The notes under the pieces were generated by a model. The model saw only the letters and a list, made by a program, of their open reading frames with translations, did not search any database and was not told the origin of the DNA. Shown in pieces: positions 14,113-15,727 of a DNA stretch of 15,727 nt (position 1 is the stretch's first letter; every line of letters begins with the position of its first letter). Source of the stretch: an uncultured Lachnospiraceae bacterium. Its GTDB lineage: Bacteria > Bacillota > Clostridia > Lachnospirales > Lachnospiraceae. A program made the translations under genes and the position numbers. The stretch covers positions 1 to 15,727 of the forward strand of contig CAJUDZ010000040.1 of the NCBI GenBank assembly GCA_910584965.1, in the 5' to 3' direction.

Positions 14113-14162
14113 TTTTGTTTGAACAATTTTTTAGTTTATCTGCATTATTAAATTTTCAATTT

Positions 14163-15506
14163 TTATTGGTAATTTTCATTTGTCTTGAAAAACTTGATAT
14201 ACATAATCAATTCATCCGCGCATTCCCGCAGTTTTGTGGATGATTCGTTGATTATCGTAATGGAAGAATCCAGCTCTTCCGCCTCAGCCGTCGTTTCTTC
14301 CGTTACCGCCAGGGAGTTTTGGGAAATCGCATTCAACTGTTCCGATGCTTCTACCAGGCCGTTCTTGGAACCGTTCAGCTCCGTCATGCTTTCTGCAATA
14401 GCGTCGATGCTTCTGACGGAATGCAGAATCTCTTCGTTTAACTTTGAGAAGACATTCTTGACTTCGGCTACCGTTTCATTCTGTTTCTGAATGCTTCCCT
14501 GTATTTCATCCATCGTAGCGACCGCATTCCCGGCATCTTCCAGCAGCTCCTGAACGACTTTATCGATCGCGGCTGCAGAATGGTTCGACTGTTCCGCAAG
14601 CTTCTGAATCTGATCGGCAACAACCGCAAATCCTCTTCCCTGCTCTCCGGCTCTCGCCGCTTCGATCGACGCATTTAACGCAAGCAGATTGGTTTCCTCC
14701 GCAATCGAAGCGATCAGCTCTGTTGCCGCCCGAATCTGCTGTGCCGAAGAGTTCGTCGTATTAGTCTGGCGCACAATGACTTCCATTCTCGTGCTCACAT
14801 CTTCATCGACCTTCTCTAACCGGCTTACGGTATTCATGCCTTCGGCACCGCTTCCCTTAATCATTTCCATATCGGTGCGCAGACCGTTAAGCGTATCGGA
14901 AGACTGTTCGATCATTCTGCCGATCTGCTCCACATCCGCAGCTACATTTTCTGTCTGCTGCGACTGATCGCCGAGTTCTTTCGTAATCTCCTGCATATTG
15001 GAAGTAACATGATCTGCCGCCTGCGCAGTAGAATCCGCAATCCGCTCCATATTGACGACAGACTCATTCAGCATATCGGCAGCCCCCGTAAACTGCGATA
15101 CCAGTTCCGTCAATTTATGATTCAGCAAATCTGCGCTTCTTGCGATGCTGCCGAGCTCATTTCTGCGCCGCAAGTCTTTCTCATCGATTTTCTGTGTCAG
15201 ATCGCCGTCTGCCATAGCCGTCAGGATATTCGCCAGACGTTTCAGCGCGGCGATGATTCTGCTGACCATTATGATCACTATAATAAAAGTAATCACAATC
15301 GTACAGCCCGTAAAAATATACACCTGATTTATAATTTTACGGAAAAAGGAAGAATCCACTCTTTTATTCAAAAACGTATAAATAACCGCAATTATTTCCG
15401 AACCCAGAATACAAATCGGAAGCAAAGACAAAACCAGAATATCCACCCTTAAACTCTTTGCTCCGGTTCTTTTTTCTGCTTTCTCTTTTTTTTCCTGTCC
15501 GCCCAT
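14163..15506 (-). CDS. Methyl-accepting chemotaxis protein lacking a large sensor domain
   Basis: This receptor signals to CheA/CheW to control flagellar rotation. From the ATG at 15506 (GAGGGGG nine bases upstream) it has 447 residues. Two membrane helices lie at about 21-46 and 61-85, separated by only about 14 residues, so there is no room for a ligand-binding extracellular domain. A HAMP linker (about 81-135) and a long signalling coiled coil follow. The highly conserved hairpin tip is present (EETNLLALNASIEAARAGE, with GRGFAVVA just after, within 265-298). An ATG three codons further upstream and a TTG at 15626 (AAAGG four bases before it) are alternative starts. The reading frame stays open through the repeats to the right window edge, so a longer N-terminus cannot be excluded. 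No promoter is clearly seen. Confidence 0.9.
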   Translation of the reverse strand: MGGQEKKEKAEKRTGAKSLRVDILVLSLLPICILGSEIIAVIYTFLNKRVDSSFFRKIINQVYIFTGCTIVITFIIVIIMVSRIIAALKRLANILTAMADGDLTQKIDEKDLRRRNELGSIARSADLLNHKLTELVSQFTGAADMLNESVVNMERIADSTAQAADHVTSNMQEITKELGDQSQQTENVAADVEQIGRMIEQSSDTLNGLRTDMEMIKGSGAEGMNTVSRLEKVDEDVSTRMEVIVRQTNTTNSSAQQIRAATELIASIAEETNLLALNASIEAARAGEQGRGFAVVADQIQKLAEQSNHSAAAIDKVVQELLEDAGNAVATMDEIQGSIQKQNETVAEVKNVFSKLNEEILHSVRSIDAIAESMTELNGSKNGLVEASEQLNAISQNSLAVTEETTAEAEELDSSITIINESSTKLRECADELIMYIKFFKTNENYQ

Positions 15507-15519
15507 AAAACCCATCCCC

Positions 15520-15610
15520 CTCGTTATAAATACCAGAAAAACAAATGCCTGCTTTGCAGTCGCTTGTTTTTCTTCTCCCGCTTCACTCGCAAAGACGCGC
15601 TTTCCGCGCT
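15520..15610. repeat. 91-nt direct repeat, copy 1 (next to the chemoreceptor)
   Basis: This copy is 90/91 identical to the one at 15637-15727. It contains a long imperfect hairpin: AGAAAAACAA pairs with TTGTTTTTCT, enclosing CTGC-TTT-GCAG. A second small stem, GCGC...GCGC, lies near the right end. The single difference between copies (15555 versus 15672) falls in the hairpin loop. It lies just upstream of the chemoreceptor ribosome binding site on the minus strand. Confidence 0.9.
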
Positions 15611-15636
15611 CTTCGTCCGTTTTCAACGGACCTTTG

Positions 15637-15727
15637 CTCGTTATAAATACCAGAAAAACAAATGCCTGCTTCGCAGTCGCTTGTTTTTCTTCTCCCGCTT
15701 CACTCGCAAAGACGCGCTTTCCGCGCT
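15637..15727. repeat. 91-nt direct repeat, copy 2 (at the window edge)
   Basis: This is the second copy, offset by 117 bases from the first and ending exactly at the window edge, so the array may continue. The 26 bases between copies (15611-15636) contain a separate inverted repeat, GTCCGTT-TTC-AACGGAC. Whether the true unit is 91 or 117 bases cannot be decided from two copies. Confidence 0.9.

Noticed and set aside
15520..15727. CRISPR array
   Set aside because: Only two copies are seen, the repeat is 91 bases long and the 26-base spacer contains an inverted repeat; no cas genes are present.

Overview
The window looks like a chromosomal segment of a Gram-positive, low-to-mid GC Firmicute, most likely a gut-type Clostridia/Lachnospiraceae. 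The reasons are the pfkA-dnaX-ybaB-recR gene order, strong AGGAGG ribosome binding sites, TTG starts, lipoprotein-type solute-binding proteins, and a tRNA-Ser without an encoded CCA. The species cannot be named from the sequence alone.

Left part (1-5092, minus strand): a housekeeping cluster read right to left. It holds pfkA (6-phosphofructokinase), dnaX (clamp-loader tau/gamma), ybaB/ebfC (nucleoid-associated protein), recR (recombination mediator) and galM (aldose 1-epimerase). It ends in a long hairpin terminator near 240-285. A strong sigma-A type promoter (TTGTGA-N17-TATAAT) lies ahead of pfkA, with a perfect 16-nt palindrome in the presumed leader.

Centre (5310-10952, plus strand): divergent from pfkA, a TTGACC-N17-TACAAT promoter starts a complete CUT1-type carbohydrate ABC importer: ATPase, two permeases, and a solute-binding lipoprotein. 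The binding protein is unusually long and carries an extra C-terminal membrane helix. An acidic-linker lipoprotein of unknown function follows behind its own probable promoter. A convergent intergenic gap with three hairpins closes the block.

Right part (11072-13874, minus strand): a two-gene unit with overlapping reading frames. The first gene closely resembles GH120 beta-xylosidases. It has no signal peptide, so it probably acts in the cytoplasm. The second is a DUF2971-family protein of unknown function. Upstream lies a tRNA-Ser(CGA) with a clear promoter and terminator.

Far right (14163-15727, minus strand): a methyl-accepting chemotaxis protein with two membrane helices but almost no extracellular sensor domain. 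Ahead of it are two 91-nt direct repeats (90/91 identical, period 117 = 39 codons). They keep the chemotaxis reading frame open to the window edge.

Working model (inference): the ABC importer brings in oligosaccharides, plausibly beta-xylosides. The cytoplasmic GH120 enzyme cleaves them, and GalM and PfkA handle downstream sugar metabolism. The substrate link rests only on gene proximity. The parts most worth a second look are the in-frame tandem repeats before the chemoreceptor, the GH120/DUF2971 overlap, and the doubly anchored binding protein.
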